Positions 62,002 through 64,000 of a stretch of DNA of 64,000 nucleotides are shown piece after piece (the first letter of the stretch is position 1; each line of letters starts with the position of its first letter). The notes under the pieces are model-generated. The model was not told where the DNA came from, searched no databases, and saw only the letters and a program-made list of their open reading frames with translations. Position numbers and translations under genes: made by a program. The stretch is from Sporosarcina luteola (GTDB taxonomy: Bacteria; Bacillota; Bacilli; Bacillales_A; Planococcaceae): assembly GCA_014204635.1 (NCBI GenBank), contig JACHLS010000016.1, positions 25,415 through 89,414 of the forward strand, written 5' to 3'.

Positions 62002-62034
62002 TGTATCCAGCAAGCAACAGTTTTGGAGGAAAAT

Positions 62035-63296
62035 ATGAAACAATTTATGACTTTCAGCAAGACCATTCGTATTCGAATGCTCCTGAATTTCTTTAGTGTC
62101 TTCACACAAACAATGGTGATGCCTTTTACAGTAGTATACTTTTCGAAGTCTATCGGGTCGGCAATGACGACAGCTATGATCCTTGTTATTGGTATCATCA
62201 GTATGATTGGGTATCTCATTGGCGGCAGAGCTACGGATCACTTCGGCAGAAAAGTAATCATTATACTAAGTGAAATTGTAACGGGGATTGGATTTATTGT
62301 AATCTGTTTCTTTGACTATATTCCAACCTTTTATGTCACTCCAATCTTGATCGCATTTTCTTTAGTCTATTTTTTTCAAAGTGCGGCAAACCCAGCTTAT
62401 TCAGCTTTAATTATCGACTCTAGTGAGGCATCAGAAAGAAAGCTCATTTATACATATTTCATGTGGTTTTCAAGTGTCGCATTTTCTTTAGGGACCGTCA
62501 TTGGTGGTTTCTTTTTTGAAAATCACTCTGCTTTTCTGTTTTTGATAGTTGGTGCTACCGCATTTGTTTCTTCGCTTTGTACATATTTCTTAATAATAGA
62601 ACAACCGTTGCCTCAGTTAAATCATAGTGATGTTGTGGATAAAGCTACTAAGGATGAGCGAATTAAGAAAAACACTCGTCGGTTGAATATGATGGTTTTT
62701 TTACATCCCGTCTATTTTTATATTTATGTCTAGGGCAGTTTTTATTAAATGTATTAAGCGAGCAGTTCCCAAACTATATTAGCATCAGAATCGTAGGCAA
62801 TTACCCTGTTGAAAATATTGGTATAACAGGATACCAAATGATCGGTTATTTGAATCTGGAAGATACGCTCATTATGACTTTAGCGGCTGGGCTTATGTTA
62901 AAAATCACGAAAAATGCAACCGAAAAAACGATTCTTATGGTTGGATTGGTACTATTCATAACAGGTTACGTAATTTTAAGCTATCTAATTCACCCGATTT
63001 CTTTGGTAATTGGAATGTTGTTAATCTCGGTTGGATTTCTCGTCTATCGTCCAGTGGAACAAACCATTATTGCAAACTCCATTCCAGAGCACTCCAGAGG
63101 GAAACACCTATCCATTTTAGGACTAATGAGAGCTTTTGGTGGAATGATATCGAGTTTATTTATATGGGGAATGGAATACATTTCCGAGATAGGGATTTCG
63201 ATTATTTTCTTATGTATTGGCATCGTAATTTTCTTTAATTACTTGAAGGTGTTAAAACATGCAAATATAAAGAGGATATTAAGCAATGAAAGGTGA
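62035..63296 (+). pseudogene. MFS transporter interrupted by a single-base frameshift
   Basis: The first part (62035-62733) encodes MKQFMTFSKTIRIRMLLNFF through helix six with GGRATDHFGRKV (MFS motif A). It then ends in an unrelated stop. From the T7 run at 62696-62702 the protein continues in the frame one base back, reading FTSRLFLYLCLGQFLLNVLSE and joining the open frame to 63296 (~420 aa in total, 12 helices). One missing base in the T run restores the whole gene. GGAGG and a good promoter are intact, so the change is recent, phase-variable or a read error. Confidence 0.85.
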
Positions 63297-63579
63297 GATG
63301 AAAGAGAACTAAACTTCAGTAAAGTGGATTTAGTTATGAAATTTCACTAATGTGATAAAACTCATGAAGATATAAGTCTTAATTCCAAAATAGAATGATG
63401 CAGCTTGAAAGACGCCTAATTGGTTAAACGTCGGAGCAAATTGAATTAGGGGCTCGCAAGTATTTTATTCATTAGAGGACATTGTTACCTAGAAGCCATC
63501 GATATCTTACCTCCAAAGTATGGTTCTTTAAGTTTTGATGGCTCACCTGACGGTATCCAATTTTTATAATAACTTATAA
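63297..63579. other. Non-coding region between MFS gene and rRNA operon end
   Basis: 283 bp; I see no gene, tRNA or strong hairpin here. Confidence 0.4.
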
Positions 63580-63870
63580 AAACCCATCCCACAGGGGTGG
63601 CGGCGTCCTACTCTCATCAGGGAAGCGACTTTGCCGCTTGACTAACCATCGGATACCGCTTCTCATAAAAACAGTGTTCCAAGATCCCTAAGGACACCTT
63701 GCGGTATCTGTTAGATTCACACATACAAAAAGACCATCCCCACAGGGAATGACCTTTGCCCGTCCTACTCTCGGCAAAGCCGCTTTACTAACCATCGGAT
63801 ACTGCTTCTCTTAAACAGTGTTCCAAGATCCTAAGGATACCTTGCGGTATCTGTTAGATTCAAACATATA
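63580..63870 (-). repeat. Two tandem degenerate copies of the 5S 3' end plus terminator
   Basis: Two ~145-bp units (about 63580-63726 and 63727-63870). Each has a terminator-like stem (CCCATCC-CAC-AGGGGTGG at 63583; CCATCCCCACAGGGAATG at 63730), a 5S-like piece (GTCCTACTCTC and ACCATCGG), and a shared spacer containing GTGTTCCAAGATC and CTTGCGGTATCTGTTAGATT. They lie downstream of the true 5S gene when read leftward. Confidence 0.75.
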
Positions 63871-63897
63871 AAAAAACCATCCCCACAGGGGATGGCC
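63871..63897 (-). terminator. First terminator of the rRNA operon
   Basis: On the minus strand CCATCCCC and GGGGATGG pair around a 3-nt loop and are followed by TTTTTT, immediately after the 5S gene. Confidence 0.8.
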
Positions 63898-63900
63898 TTT

Positions 63901-64000
<100 letters not shown>

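Larger units (their letters stand above)
61518..62034. other. Intergenic region with a gene remnant and two terminators
   Basis: About 517 bp. It holds a leftward terminator at 61706-61739 (AACCTGAA...TTCAGGTT plus T-run) with no intact gene feeding it, a protein-like remnant at 61788-61871, a rightward terminator at 61938-61984 (TCAAATGC...GCATTTGA plus T-run), and the MFS promoter. Confidence 0.5.

Overview
The window looks like the chromosome of a low-to-mid GC, Gram-positive Bacillales bacterium. This rests on strong GGAGG ribosome sites with many GTG/TTG starts, a proline T-box, CtaG, YqeY, BrnQ, PadR and BceR-like two-component families, and a 5S rRNA with Bacillus-type sequence. The gene content is closest to Planococcaceae (Sporosarcina-like), but the genus is a guess.

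Layout. 1-6.7 kb: the end of a sucrose-phosphate-synthase-like glycosyltransferase, its HAD phosphatase partner, T-box-controlled proS, a HExxH protein, yqeY, an ArsR regulator, a 21-bp repeat array, and a nitroreductase behind a Fur-type box. 6.9-13.4 kb: small lipoprotein, Nudix, GNAT and membrane genes, and an ECF sigma/anti-sigma pair with a non-ATG sigma start. 13.4-16.6 kb: a MarR-controlled operon (ring-cleaving dioxygenase, luciferase-like monooxygenase, FMN reductase). 16.6-20 kb: a two-component system with a BcrA-type ABC transporter. 20-23.6 kb: two divergent XRE-cupin regulator/exporter loci (LysE-type and LctP-type) with visible operators. 23.8-25.8 kb: AAA ATPase, lipoprotein and CtaG. 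25.9-26.5 kb: a perfect 21-bp tandem array and a decayed gene fragment.

26.5-31.5 kb is the most distinctive part. It is a compact class III lanthipeptide cluster: a 41-aa precursor gene, an attenuator-like hairpin, a LanKC synthetase without cyclase zinc ligands, and an ABC exporter. 32.3-34.8 kb: a TetR/EmrB-type efflux operon whose promoter hexamers lie inside two long palindromes. 35-42 kb: two related HTH plus three-TM modules, one ending in a membrane-anchored beta-lactamase-fold protein and the other in an alpha/beta hydrolase, with an MBL-fold hydrolase and a phosphotransferase between them. 42.3-45.4 kb: a YhaQP/NatAB-type ABC transporter and a PadR/DUF2812 pair. 45.9-47.9 kb: an XRE-ImmA/IrrE protein with an unknown partner. 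48.2-50.6 kb: a VanZ-like protein, a membrane protein and a type I toxin-antitoxin candidate.

50.6-56 kb: topB, brnQ and a PAS-AAA-Fis regulator that lacks GAFTGA and the Walker B glutamate. 56-61.5 kb: an MMPL pump, a histidine-rich four-TM protein, an HssRS-like heme-sensing two-component system and a BrkB protein. A direct repeat matching the known HssR box lies in front of the pump operon, which suggests a heme-stress response using an MMPL pump in place of HrtAB. 62-64 kb: an MFS gene broken in a seven-T run, then the 3' end of an rRNA operon read leftward, with degenerate 5S copies and three successive terminators.
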